Positions 11,346 to 22,900 of a stretch of 64,000 nt of DNA are shown here, piece by piece. The notes under the pieces were generated by a model, which ran no database searches, was not told the origin of the DNA, and saw only the letters and a program-made list of their open reading frames with translations. The stretch's first letter is position 1. Every line of letters starts with the position of its first letter. Source of the stretch: Mactromeris polynyma (taxonomy: Eukaryota > Mollusca > Bivalvia > Venerida > Mactridae); contig JASFXZ010000003.1 of assembly GCA_032209605.1 (NCBI GenBank), positions 11,100,807 through 11,164,806 on the forward strand, in the 5' to 3' direction. The translations under genes and the position numbers were made by a program.

Positions 11346-13399
11346 CTGTACATAAACAATACCACAATGATAAGGGCATGGAAACAACACACCGGCACCT
11401 ATGAACCCAATAAAAAATACGGAGCGACAACGGACTGCACGACAGGATAATTTAGACAATACATTTAACTCCAGTCTTGGAACTGACAGTAATACATTTA
11501 TGTTACAACAGTAGCATCACGGACAGCATGTAAGGACTACATGTATGCAATTCCTAGTTATTCTTGCCTTTATATGGGAAAGCACGCAAGTGTGAAATCT
11601 TTGCGACGCCATTTTGCATGTTCCTTGGCTAATTTATTGCATTATATGAAGTCTGATAGAAAAAGATCGGCTTGGAAAAACAACCCAATTCTGCAAAATC
11701 TGCGCTCTCTCCTTTTCCACTTAAGAAAATGTCGACCGCTAATTGAATCCATGAAGCAAAACGCAAACAAGCAAGTACGTTTGTCTATTTCTTTGATTAT
11801 CCCCGATCATACGTCAGAAAGTAGCCGGCAAGTCTGATATTTATCAAAATATCATTTCATAGCTGTCAATCCTACAACCTCTGCCAAAATCGTAAAATTG
11901 GATTCCACTGTATCAGATCGAAGTATACATGGAATTTTATTTGTTCTTTCAAGCTGCTGGAGAAGATGAGATCTCGTATATGACGTTACTTTATGTTGTT
12001 AGACATTGTCGTCTGCGGGTAAGAACAATTGATCTTACAAATAGAGTTGGCGTTATGACTTTATCTTCCTATGACGTAATCGTTTGAACAGTGAATGATT
12101 TTTATGTCTAAATTAATCGGCGGGTCTTTCGCTATCATTGTTTTTTTACATTTGATGCTTACGTCATTCAAACATTTATCTCGCTTTCTCTTACGATTCG
12201 CGGATTTAGAATTAACGCTCATGCCGAATCTGCGCGTGCCCGAAAATAATGCAAGTTTATTGGAAAAGTAAACAAATCAAAATCGTGCAAAATCCGAGCA
12301 TAACACAATTTGTAAAAAGCTCTTGTATGTGTGAATATTAACTGCGCATGCGCAAATAAAGCTCTTTGAAGGGCTCTAACCTGACAACCACAATGCTTTA
12401 TGCGTTTGTGTTCAGTTAGAATGAACATAATGATATGACCCCAATATGCAATATGTTAAATACATAAGTACTATGTTAAAAGACAGTGGAAATACGTTCG
12501 GCGTTCGTTGTAAGGTGGCCTGATTATGGAATTAAAATGCGGAAAAAATCCAAGCTGGCGCGAGATAAGTCTTATAAATGAGAGCGTCTACATTTCAAGA
12601 TGGTATTTATGCGAGGTTTTATAGTGTCTTAAAAAAACATCAATATACCTCGGAAATCGTTCGCCACAAATGTGTGCCACGTCCCCTTCCGTTGCATAAA
12701 ACAAATTGCTGTTACCTTATGTAGGGTTTAGTAATCCTTGATTTTCGTTAAACTCAATGTACGTGTTTGTTTTTTAATAGAACGACACCATTCTTTCACT
12801 GAATGACGACAAACACGTAACGTCTACATTTTAGTGAAAACTAGCGTTTATCCACTTTTAATAATAATAATAAACACCTTTAGTTATTGAAGCTAACTCA
12901 TTAAGATATGCACATAGATCAAACATAAACTTATCTACAAGAGGCCTTCATACATGCATAAATTATTACAAAAAGAAAATCATAAAGAATAAGCATTATT
13001 ATAATGCAAAAACAATAAATTTAAAATCATATATAATCATTTAAAACAATTATACATGAATAAAATATGATTTATTGTTTTTACTGTGTTCTCCGGGCGC
13101 GTCTACCTACGACAAGTGCAATAATAGTTATTGTACAGAAACAGCGCATTTGTAATTATTTGTAGGTTATATAAATCATGAAGATTTCTGTATGCTTGTG
13201 CAAAATTTGAACAAGGAACATTAGGATTTATGTGCAAACAGAGTCTACAGTGTCTCAAGAATTTCCGAACAAATCTTGTACGTCTTAAAAGAACGAATGT
13301 ATGTTTTAAATACGTCTAAATTTGTTAAAAAAAACTTTTTTCTGGCTATGATAAAATGTGTATTTTTTTGAAAAAAAATTCCACCTGTACGTCCCAGAT
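11346..13399. other. 2 kb non-coding with one NRF1-like site
   Basis: A 98-codon open frame at 11541-11837 ends near a donor-like GTACGT but shows no family resemblance and no clear acceptor, so it is not called. An AATAATAATAATAA run lies near 12862. The palindrome at 12343-12354 is listed separately. Confidence 0.4.
12343..12354. promoter_or_regulatory. NRF1-type palindrome TGCGCATGCGCA
   Basis: A perfect 12-base palindrome matching the animal NRF1 consensus. In AT-rich DNA this is unlikely by chance, but no transcript start or exon is recognised close by. Confidence 0.3.
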
Positions 13400-14960
13400 C
13401 AAATTTGTATTTTAGTAACAATTCTCATTTACATCTGAGAGGAAATGTGCCTGTACTTGGAAACACCTCTCTTCGTTTACGTCTAAGATAAAATATGTCT
13501 ATACTTGGAAGAAATGGTAAATGACCTCGTGTTCGCCTGATATAAAATGTGTCTACGTTTGGTAAAATGACCTCGTGTGCATCTGAGATAAAATGTGTCT
13601 TTATTTGGTAAAATTACCTCGTGTGCATCTGAGATAAAAATGTGTCTTTATTTGGTAAAATGACCTCGTGTGCATCTGAGATAAAAATGTGTCTTTGTTT
13701 GGTAAAATGACCTCATGTGCACCTGAGATAAAAAGTGTCTTTATTTAGTAAAATGACCTCATGTGCATCTGAGATCAGTGTGCCTATGTATGGTAAAATG
13801 ACCTCGTGAACGCCTGAGATACAATGTGCCTATGTATGGTAAAATGACCTCGTGTACGCCTGAGATACAATGTGCCTATGTATGGTAAAATGACCTCGTG
13901 TACGCCTGAGATACAATGTGCCTATGTATGGTAAAATGACCTCATGTGCATCTGAGATACAATGTGCCTATGTATGATAAAATGACCTCATGTGCATCTG
14001 AGATACAATGTGCCTATGTTTGGTAAAATGACCTCGTGAACGCCTGAGATACAATGTGCCTATGTTTGGTAAAATGACCTCGTGAACGCCTGAGATACAA
14101 TGTGCCTATGTATGGTAAAATGACCTCGTGAACGCCTGAGATACAATGTGCCTATGTATGGTAAAATGACCTCATGTGCATCTGAGATACAATGTGCCTA
14201 TGTTTGGTAAAATGACCTCGTGAACGCCTGAGATACAATGTGTCTTTGTTTGGTAAAATGACCTCGTGTACGCCTGAGATACAATGTGCCTATGTTTGGT
14301 AAAATGACCTCGTGAACGCCTGAGATACAATGTGTCTTTGTTTGGTAAAATGACCTCGTGAACGCCTGAGATACAATGTGTCTTTGTTTGGTAAAATGAC
14401 CTCGTGTACGCCTGAGATACAATGTGCCTATGTATGGTAAAATGACCTCATATGCATCTGAGATACAATGTGCCTATGTTTGGTAAAATGACCTCGTGAA
14501 CGCCTGAGATACAATGTGTCTTTTTTTTGTAAAATGACCTCGTGAACGCCAGAGATACAATGTGCCTACGTTTGGTAAAATGACCTCATGTGCATCTGAT
14601 ATACAATGTGTCTTTGTTTGGTAAAATGACCTCGTGTACGCCTGAGATACAATGTGCCTATATTTGGTAAAATGACCTCGTGAACGCCTGAGATACAATG
14701 TGCCTATGTTTGGTAAAATGACCTCGTGAACGCCTGAGATACAATGTGCCTATGTTTGATAAACTGATCTCGTGTACACCTGAGATAAAATGTGCCTGTG
14801 TTTGGTAAAGTGTTCTCATGTACGCCTGAGAAAAATGAGAAAACTATTTGGTATGGTATAAAATGTTCTCTTGCATGAAAACGACCTACAATTATAGCTT
14901 TTTCCTTTTTTGGTAAAATTTCTCTCCATGTACGTCTGAGATGTGTCCATATTTAGTGAA
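13400..14960 (+). repeat. 46-bp minisatellite, about 30 units
   Basis: Head-to-tail units with consensus GGTAAAATGACCTCGTGAAC followed by GCCTGAGATACAATGTGCCT and ATGTTT (46 bases). Central units (about 13780-14760) are nearly identical and fall into two alternating variant types, GTGAACGCC and GTGCATCTG. Units decay progressively towards both edges, as expected from unequal exchange homogenising the middle. Because 46 is not a multiple of three, the minus-strand open frames of 74 codons cycle through all frames and are not genes. Confidence 0.92.
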
Positions 14961-15789
14961 AACAAATGCATGTTGTATTTCGCAAGATGCAAACGTAGAT
15001 CTCATATATGTAAATTTACTGAATTTGATACTATTAACTGCCTAATGATCAATTTACACAAAGAATTTTATGACATTATTCCTTAAATATCTGAAAACAG
15101 AAACTGAATACTTTCATTACAATGACAAACTACAAATATCGTATAAATTGTTTTAAATAGATCTCAAATTTCAAAATGGGTCTTTTACACAATATATTCT
15201 GCTCACGTTTCGTTTGTTTAGTACGGAGTGACATTATTGACACTCAATTAAATGCGTTATATTAACATTATTTCAGCAAACAGTATTACTAAACAAACAT
15301 AATTAGTTTTTGCGATTGTATCGCAATATTTGTCTAAATACACGAGTCTTTGACGTTGTTCCAATGAAGATATAGATATCAAATGTAATAATAGTGTTAC
15401 ACTTTATTTTCATTTCCTGAAAATACGTCATTTTCATTTTTTTATGAATTTCGTCTTTTTTCATTTTTATGTTTTTTTTCGTTTCTTTATTTCGTACCAT
15501 CGGGATCTGTGTTTTGTAAATGTGGTGTTCCCGATTTTAATACTTGGTACAATATATGTGTACGAGTATTTGACGTAAAAAGATTTAGAAATTTCTGTTG
15601 GGCGAAGTTATTTTCATCAAATAAGTAACCAATACTTGGACTCATGATTATCAAGTGCTTATAAGTTCTAACGATTACCTGAATCCGGCAAAAACAGCAA
15701 AACGTGTCCATTAATATAAACTGGCAAACGTGTTTCATTTTGCCTGTACAATGGGTGGAACGGATTGTTTGTAAAGCTACATAGCTAAG
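14961..15789. other. Non-coding, nothing recognised
   Basis: AT-rich sequence with short open frames only. Confidence 0.45.
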
Positions 15790-16165
15790 ACTTGCACTAT
15801 GCCTATCGAAAAAGAAATTGTCGTTTGGACACTATAATATTATTAAAGATGTATGTTGCTCATCTAAACATAAAAATGTTTGAATTTGCTTCATCCAGTA
15901 TTGTTGTTACATTGGCTAAAACATCTCTAAGAAGAATCATTGCAATGTATAACCGATTAAAAATATATTTTTTTACCATATTACTAACAGACGAAACTTG
16001 TAAAATAGCCTGATTGTTAAAAATCTTAAGATGTTCAAACATCTTTCTTCAACAATACAGATCAATATATTACGAGCGCATTCTTTGTTAATGTATGTTT
16101 ATTCACGTTTTAACTATAGGAAATATATGTTCATGTTTGTTTAGGTAAACAAATGAACAAAAAAT
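15790..16165 (+). repeat. Dispersed repeat (inverted partner 36255-36640)
   Basis: This matches the reverse complement of 36255-36640. Shared blocks in the same order include TTAAAGATGTAT, GCTCATCT, GGCTTCATC-like, ATTGTTGTTACAT and, at the end, CATGTTTGTTTAGGTAAACA. Both copies are open for 60-70 codons with partly similar translations (KMYxAHLN), so it may derive from a coding transposon fragment. The family is not identified. Confidence 0.65.
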
Positions 16166-16201
16166 GAGTCTAATATTACTTTAACCATCACAAAACACAT
16201 A

Positions 16202-16390
16202 CAGTCAAACCTGTCTGTAAAGACCACCCATGGGAACAGCAAAATGTGGTCTTTGTTTACAGGTGGTCTCTATTAACATATTAAATATCATTGAAAATGG
16301 TCTGATGGGAGATAAAATTGGTGGTCTTTGCAGACAGGTTTTACAATAGTGGTCTTTGTTTGAAGGTGGTCTTTAACACAGGTTTGACTG
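16202..16390. mobile_element. CAGTCAAACC-type MITE with TA target duplication
   Basis: A 189-bp element flanked on both sides by TA. The left end CAGTCAAACCTGTCTGTAAA and the right end (reverse complement CAGTCAAACCTGTGTTAAAG) form inverted repeats of about 26 bases with one small indel, followed on both sides by GACCACC. CAGT ends plus a TA duplication are the signature of Tc1/mariner/pogo-type non-autonomous elements. There is no coding capacity. Confidence 0.85.
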
Positions 16391-16831
16391 TAGTTGCAAG
16401 CAGTCATATTGTTATTGGAATGGGTAATACTTTTATTTTGCCGCGTATATTCAGTTTGTTATAGTATTTGTTTTTCTTAATTTATCCCGCTATTTTACTT
16501 TCCATAAAAAAACACACTTTTATATTAGAAGTGTAAGACTGTGCTGAAGCGAAGTTTAAAATGTCTGTTCATTTAGAATACAATATAATATTGAGAGTCT
16601 GACGCAAAACTCTGGTAACTCCTGCTTTACTAGAAACTGAGTTACAATATATAAGCGCTAAACTCTCGATGAAGGAACACGACCAATAGTGTGCAAATAA
16701 AACAAGAAATAACTTGAAAAAATATGGTCGGTGCAATTTGAAGGTTAAGATATTTGTTGTGCAACATAAACAAATCACGAGATGTTACGATTGCTGGTCA
16801 CTCCAGATCCAAAATGGATTTCGGTAAATTC

Positions 16832-16997
16832 ACCAAAATTCAGTGGATTTCGTTAAGGTAACGTACCCTTTATCGAAAGGTTAACCAATCAGCGCAATAT
16901 TCGGTTGAATAGAAATTGCCTTGATGGTTAAGGTAAGATTTGATTGGTGTACATAACAACAAAACCATGTTAGTACGACTGCGCCGAAAAAATAAAA
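16832..16997 (+). repeat. Dispersed repeat, copy 2 (partner 1-170)
   Basis: Direct, slightly diverged copy of the repeat at the left window edge. No terminal inverted repeats or target duplication were identified. Confidence 0.75.
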
Positions 16998-17750
16998 ATG
17001 ATGAAAATATCCATCTTCATAAAACTTCTGCAACAATAGATTTGACTCTCCGTATAGGAACAGAGACGTCAGTTTTCCTGATTCTATGAGCAGCTCTGTG
17101 TCCACCAGGCGGAAATTGTGCTCGACTTAAGCAATCAATCAAACATGTTAAACATCAATGGTAGAATTGGCGATCATGTCCCAAAAGAAATGTGGTAATG
17201 TGTCTATCAATAATCACTCAACATGATTAGCAGTCGGCTTCTCAGACGTACGTATATGTCAACATCATAGATTATCACTATGACACTTTTATGGTACTCA
17301 ATATTACATGTTGTACATGAATATTTCTATGAGCGCACTTTTTTCAACACGCTTGTCCCAATTTTCTCAGAGAATGCTCATTTCTTAATACAAAGTATAT
17401 TTTTTGTTAATCTGATGCCGACATTGAAAAGTGTTGTTTCCGGTAACCATACCAACGCGACTGGACCAGTTTTTGTTACTTTTTACAAAAGAATATGCTG
17501 CACAGAAGAGTCAAAATCCTTATTGAGTCAGGTCCAATTTTAATGGATCAGTTTCAGTCGCAATACCTCGAACATGTTAATGGATAGCCTAGGGTATAAT
17601 ATATTAAAACAAAGAACGATATCATTAAGGAATGTTCTTTCGTCGTTTCGCTAATCAGGTGATTACTTTTATAGAATTCTGATTCGGCTCTTTTCATACC
17701 TCATTACGTGTACTCGTTTTTATCCAAAGTGAGAAAGGATAATCATTGTA
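16998..17750. other. Non-coding; weak repeat similarity
   Basis: A short block at about 17490-17540 (CTGCACAGAAGAGTCA and a later GAGTCAGGTCC) resembles one near 35355-35395 (CTGCACAGAAAGGTCA and GAGTCGGGTCC), suggesting a further old dispersed repeat. No exon is seen. Confidence 0.4.
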
Positions 17751-17920
17751 CAGTTAAACCTCCTCAAAGTCAACCCTCTCCACAACTACAGCCTCACTTT
17801 AACACCATTATCATTTCCCCGTAGTAATATATCAATGTAACCTCTATAGTGCATCAACCTCTAAACAACAGCCGAACTTTTTAATCTTCCTAAGGCTGTT
17901 GCTCTTAAAAGGTTGCGCTG
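17751..17920. mobile_element. CAGTTAAACC-type MITE with TA target duplication
   Basis: A 170-bp segment begins TA-CAGTTAAACCTCCTCAAAG and ends with the inverted counterpart GGTTGCGCTG-TA. Ends are diverged, so this is an older copy. Internal strings about leftover AACCTCT/AGGTTG resemble the elements at 48128-48262 and 60493-60680. Confidence 0.55.
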
Positions 17921-19443
17921 TATTTTAAAACGGGGTTACTATACAGATCGATTCGTTCAACAACTGTACATTATTTGCAATGCGTATTAAGTAGATGTAG
18001 CTTTTCCGTTTCTTGTGCAGTTGTCGTCTGCGCATTGAAGACACATTTAAGGAAATAATTAAGAAACACTCATTTGTTTGTTCGTCTGTGACAGGCAGAC
18101 CATTACATGGTCGAATTCTATTCCGCAAAATTGATCGTCTGATTCAAAAATTGAAACGAATACAATTGTTCAGAATATGATTCGGAGCCTCATTTCAAAA
18201 CTGAAATCAATTACATCAGTCTTGAAATAGCAATCCCATTCTTTTATGACTTCCGGTTTCATCATTCAGTTTTGCGTTTATTTTCGAATCGCCTAGTCAA
18301 ATTTATCTTCTGATTGGATACTCGGATATAGTTGGAAATAACGCCTCTAATTTATCAAATAAATCAACATCAGTATTATAGAGTATCGGCGATAAATGTC
18401 ATAGAACACAATAATTCATTAGTCAAATATGGGTTGTTAGCGTTTAGTGTTAACTTGTAATTAAGCATGATTCACTAATGAACAATATCAATCATTGCTT
18501 CAAATATTGACAAGAAGCTCGTATTGAGCAGAACGTAAAGGGTTTGTGTTATCGTATGATGCATTTCTACAACAATTAATTGCTGGGACATAAATAAACG
18601 TTCAAAAGATAGTTATTGATGATCAAGATAATAACGTGATAATCATTTTGATGGCAAGGTAAACAGTTTTAAGAGAACATATTGCTAGGCACTTCACGCA
18701 TAAGACCATGACCATAATTCTCCAAAGGTCGTATATGATCAGAAGCAGACGGCATTATAAATGAGTCTTTCTCTGGTGCAATTTTTATCGGTCACCATTA
18801 AATTATTTCCAGAACCCCATAACTGGTTTTTCGTCTTTTTGAGAAACAACTTTAACGTTTTACCCTCTTGAGATAATTGTTATATACCGGAGTATGAAAT
18901 TGCATTTTATTTAAGTTACGTGTATTCCAGAACAATATAGGTAGTACAGATAGAAAGAGCTTGGAAAAGCGGTTCCAACTCTATAAAATACTCAAAACCG
19001 CCAACGATTGAGTTACGGGATTCTGGGAATAAAGGCGACGAATTTTTTTTGCAGTTTAATAATACATCGATCAAGTTTTTCCCATAAAATTGTTGATCAA
19101 ATGAAGGTATTTGAAATGGCAACTTCTTTCTCATTCCGATTTTCAAGTTCGAAGCAAGACTTTTGATGTTTAATTTAATAACTTAATATAAAATCAAATT
19201 ATTGACGGTATATTGTTTATCCTGTAACAAAATCGACGACACTTTTATAATAGGCCTAATTGGAGGCGTGTAAGTAAGAAGGCAACCACTCTGTATCAGA
19301 TACCTTTGTTTCACGTGACATCGTGCATGATGAGATCTAATAAACGCCATAGTACAAGCATTATATGACATGACCTCACACAAATTGCAACAGAATTTCT
19401 TTCAACTGGTTTATTCTCATACATAAGTCCTGTATAACATATC
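17921..19443. other. Non-coding, nothing recognised
   Basis: AT-rich flank of the mobile element. No conserved exon or repeat structure was seen. Confidence 0.45.
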
Positions 19444-19478
19444 AAAAGTCCTAAGGAATCCAAGTGGTGGAAAGTATT
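19444..19478 (+). repeat. Left terminal inverted repeat, 35 bp
   Basis: It starts AAAAGTCCTAAGGAATCCAA and ends GGAAAGTATT. It is an exact reverse complement of 24879-24913. A further AAAA block beyond one mismatch also pairs. Confidence 0.95.
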
Positions 19479-19976
19479 GAAAAGTACGGAAATCAGTGAT
19501 GGCAGTTTTCCCCGTTGTCACCCATGTTGAAAAAAAGTGATTTTTGCATATCTGCTTGTCTGATGCCCACACAAATGGTTCAGTACTATCCACAATCTAC
19601 CAGAAACTTTGGTTTATATGAGACATGAAGTTGGATGCAGTACAGTGCATGTCCCGGTCTTATTTTTCTGGTCAGCTCCTTGTCTGATTAATAAAAAAAT
19701 ATTAGCACGAGAAACAAGATTTACAAGATTTTCATAGCATTTTTAATAGGCAGCCATGTAAGTTCATAACTTCTGTATTTTATACTTTAAACTGTTGTTA
19801 CAATATGTTTCTAGCTTCTTGTCATTGAATTATGTTTGAAAACATAGATTAGTCCTTACAACACATTGTATTTTTTGTGTCCGTATATTCGGATAATCAT
19901 TTTTTCGGATACATTTTCTAATAGCCTCATTTTTTGTAACATTTAGTTAAATTGTTGGTTCATTTGTGAACAATGA

Positions 19977-22900
19977 GTGACCCTCCAATCCCGAAATGAT
20001 GACATTCATACATCACCTGGGGAACTGGTTCATCAAGTCTGCCGCAAGAAATATACCAGCCAACAACAAATAGCAAAAGCAATGAATGAGAAAGGACAAG
20101 TAGACCAAGTCAGACATTTGCGACTACGTTCAGCTGATGAGAAGGTGTTCCATTATGACAGAGACTGTCTGTTCTGTGGGAGGTTAGCACATGTTGGGAC
20201 CAAGAGGAAGAGTTCTGATTGGACTGTATTCTCAGTGAGGACAGTTGGGTTCAAGGACATGCTCTTGACATCTTGTAATGAAAGAGGAGATGCATGGGCA
20301 GACATAGTGAAAGGTCGTGTGTTGCATGTGCATGACCTGCATGCTGCAGACGCAGTGTATCACCAAGTGTGTAGCGTCAATTTCCGTACCAAGAAGCAAA
20401 TACCAGCAGATCATCAGACCAGCGAAACTGAGGTTAAAAAATCAAAACTGGGTCGGCCACAAGACAAGGAAAAAGTTGATGCCTTTCTTGAAGTTGCGAA
20501 CTTCCTTGAAGAAAATGACGACGAACAGATCACGATCAATGATCTTGTTAGCCGGATGGTAAACAACCTCAAAGGCTCAGAACTTCAAGCATATGGCTAC
20601 ACTCATATGAAGTCCAAACTGAAGGAACATTTTGGTAACAGAATCATCCAAACTGAGATTAATGGGAAGACAAATGTGCTTACCTTCAGAAGCACAGCCA
20701 AAGCGATCCTTAATGAATTTTATGCTCACAGGAAAGCTGATCCCGAAACAGAGAAGAAGAGGATCATCGAAACTGCTGCCAAACTCATCAAAGATGACAT
20801 CAAATCAGTGGAAACATCCCATGATGTATATCCTGACTGTGACTCACTGAAGTCTGAAGAGGATGCCATCAACTTTCTTCCAGAAAGCCTCAGGGTTCTA
20901 CTGAAAGGGTTGCTTGTGGGCAAAAACGTCGGCATGAAAACTGCCTCCATCGGACAAGCAATCATGCAGGCGACCCGACCAAGAGTTATTCTGGCGCCAC
21001 TGCAAATTGGGCTAGGAATCCAGGTCCACCACCACTTTTCATCACGCTTCTTGGTCGATACTCTTCACCAGCTTGGATTCTGCTGCTCCTACAAGGAGGT
21101 GCAAACTTTTTTGAGCAATGCTGTGGTGTCACATAACACTGACATTCCTGGCTTCTCCGGTGAGTTCATCCAGTACGCCGCTGACAATGTGGACCACAAC
21201 ATTCGCACCCTGGATGGCAACAACACCTTCCATGGCATGGGGATGATTGCTGCCGTAACACCAGCTACCAAGTCCACCAATCCAATCCTCAGAGCAAAGG
21301 TCACCCCTCATGACATATCCATGGTGGGTAGAGTTCCAATTCTGTTCCACAAGGAAGAAGGTCGTGGAACAGACGCAGTGACATATCAGAAATTTGTCAC
21401 TATGGAAGCACAAGACCCAACAGCAGACATGGACCTCATATGGAAGACTGCCATCCTGTTTGCCTCACCAAGGCCAGCATGGTCTGGGATGATGCAGTTT
21501 GTACAACATGGCAACCATCCAGGGAAATCATCCTTCGTCTTTCTCCCAATGATTGACATGAATCCCAATGACGCTACATGCATCTTCTCCACACTGAAGT
21601 TTGTAAGTGAGCATGCCCGCCGCCATCATGTCACACCCATCATTACTTTTGATCAACCACTCTGGTGGAAGGCCCTGCTGATCATTTGTGCTGAGCCAGA
21701 AGGAAGCGACCTGAACAACATAGTCCTGAGACTTGGAGGCTTCCATACTGAGATGAGCTTCCTGGGGGCCATTGGGCATTTAATGGCTGGATCTGGGTTA
21801 CAAGAAGTTATGGAGCTTATTTATGCAGCCAACGCTGTGGTGCACATGATGACAGGGAAGGCAATTTCAAGGGCTGTGCGTGCACATCTCCTTGTCGACG
21901 GCGTCCTCAATGCCATGATTGTGTCTGATGCACTTGATGTGGCTCTCCCTCAGCAGCATGGAGAGCCAGAAGATGTGGCTCTCCTTCCGCAGCCTCGAGA
22001 GCCAGAAGATGTGGCTCTCCTTCAGCAGCATGGAGAGCCAGACGATGTGAATCTCCTTCCGCAGCCTCGAGAGCCAGAAGATGTGGCTCTCCCTCAGCAG
22101 CATGGAGAGCCAGAAGATGTGGATCTCCTTCCGCAGCCTCGAGAGCCAGAAGATGCAGATTCACAGGAAATCATTGATGTACAGATGGCATCAGATGAAG
22201 ATACTCCAGCTAGAGATGGAATGGGAAACCCTGATCTGGATGAAGTTGCTGTGCTCTATGCACATGTGATGGAGGGATCATTGCCTGCCGATGAGGCTTG
22301 TCGGGCTGATGTTGTGCTCAGAATAAAGGAACTGCTCAGAAACAAAACCGAATCCCTGAAATCCTCTAGTAGGACTGCTGCCCTCTGGTTGCAGTACATG
22401 GATATGGTTGACATACTGCGCAAGTTTCTGAGAGCAGAACGTACCGGAAACTGGGCACTGCACATTGCGGCAATATCAGAAATGCTTCCTTTCATGGCAG
22501 CATCTGGGCACAATCTCTATACGAAATCTGCTCGGATCTATGTGCAGCAAATGTGCAAGCTTCAGGTTGAACATCCAGATGTCTACCAGAGATTTGAAGA
22601 GGGATACCATGTGGTCAGAAGAAGTGATCGCCTATGGGCTGGCCTCTCAGTAGATCTTATCATCGAGCAGGTGCTGATGAGGAGTATGAAGACCAGTGGT
22701 GGCCTCACAAGAGGGCGAGGGATGACAGAGCAGCAGCGTGTAACATGGCTCCTCGCTATGCCAGCTTGTGCTGAAGTCAACAATGCCATGCAAGAGCTAA
22801 CAGGAGTCAACTACAACACTGGTGAGCAGAACAAGGACATGACAGATGCAAGACAAGCACGTGACATGAAGGACACACACATAGTTCTGAACTATCTCCT

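Noticed and set aside
11541..11837. 98-codon plus-strand frame ending near a GTACGT donor
   Set aside because: No acceptor or promoter in front, no family resemblance, and a length that occurs by chance in 64 kb.
14198..14698. 74-codon minus-strand frames with repeated HFTKQRHIVSQ-like peptides, looking like a repeat protein
   Set aside because: They arise from the 46-bp minisatellite. The unit is not a multiple of three, all frames cycle, and there is no start, splice or flanking gene structure.
21907..22164. Minus-strand leucine-rich repeat-like frame (HLLALEAAEGDP units)
   Set aside because: It is the antisense shadow of the 36-bp coding repeat in the mobile-element gene.
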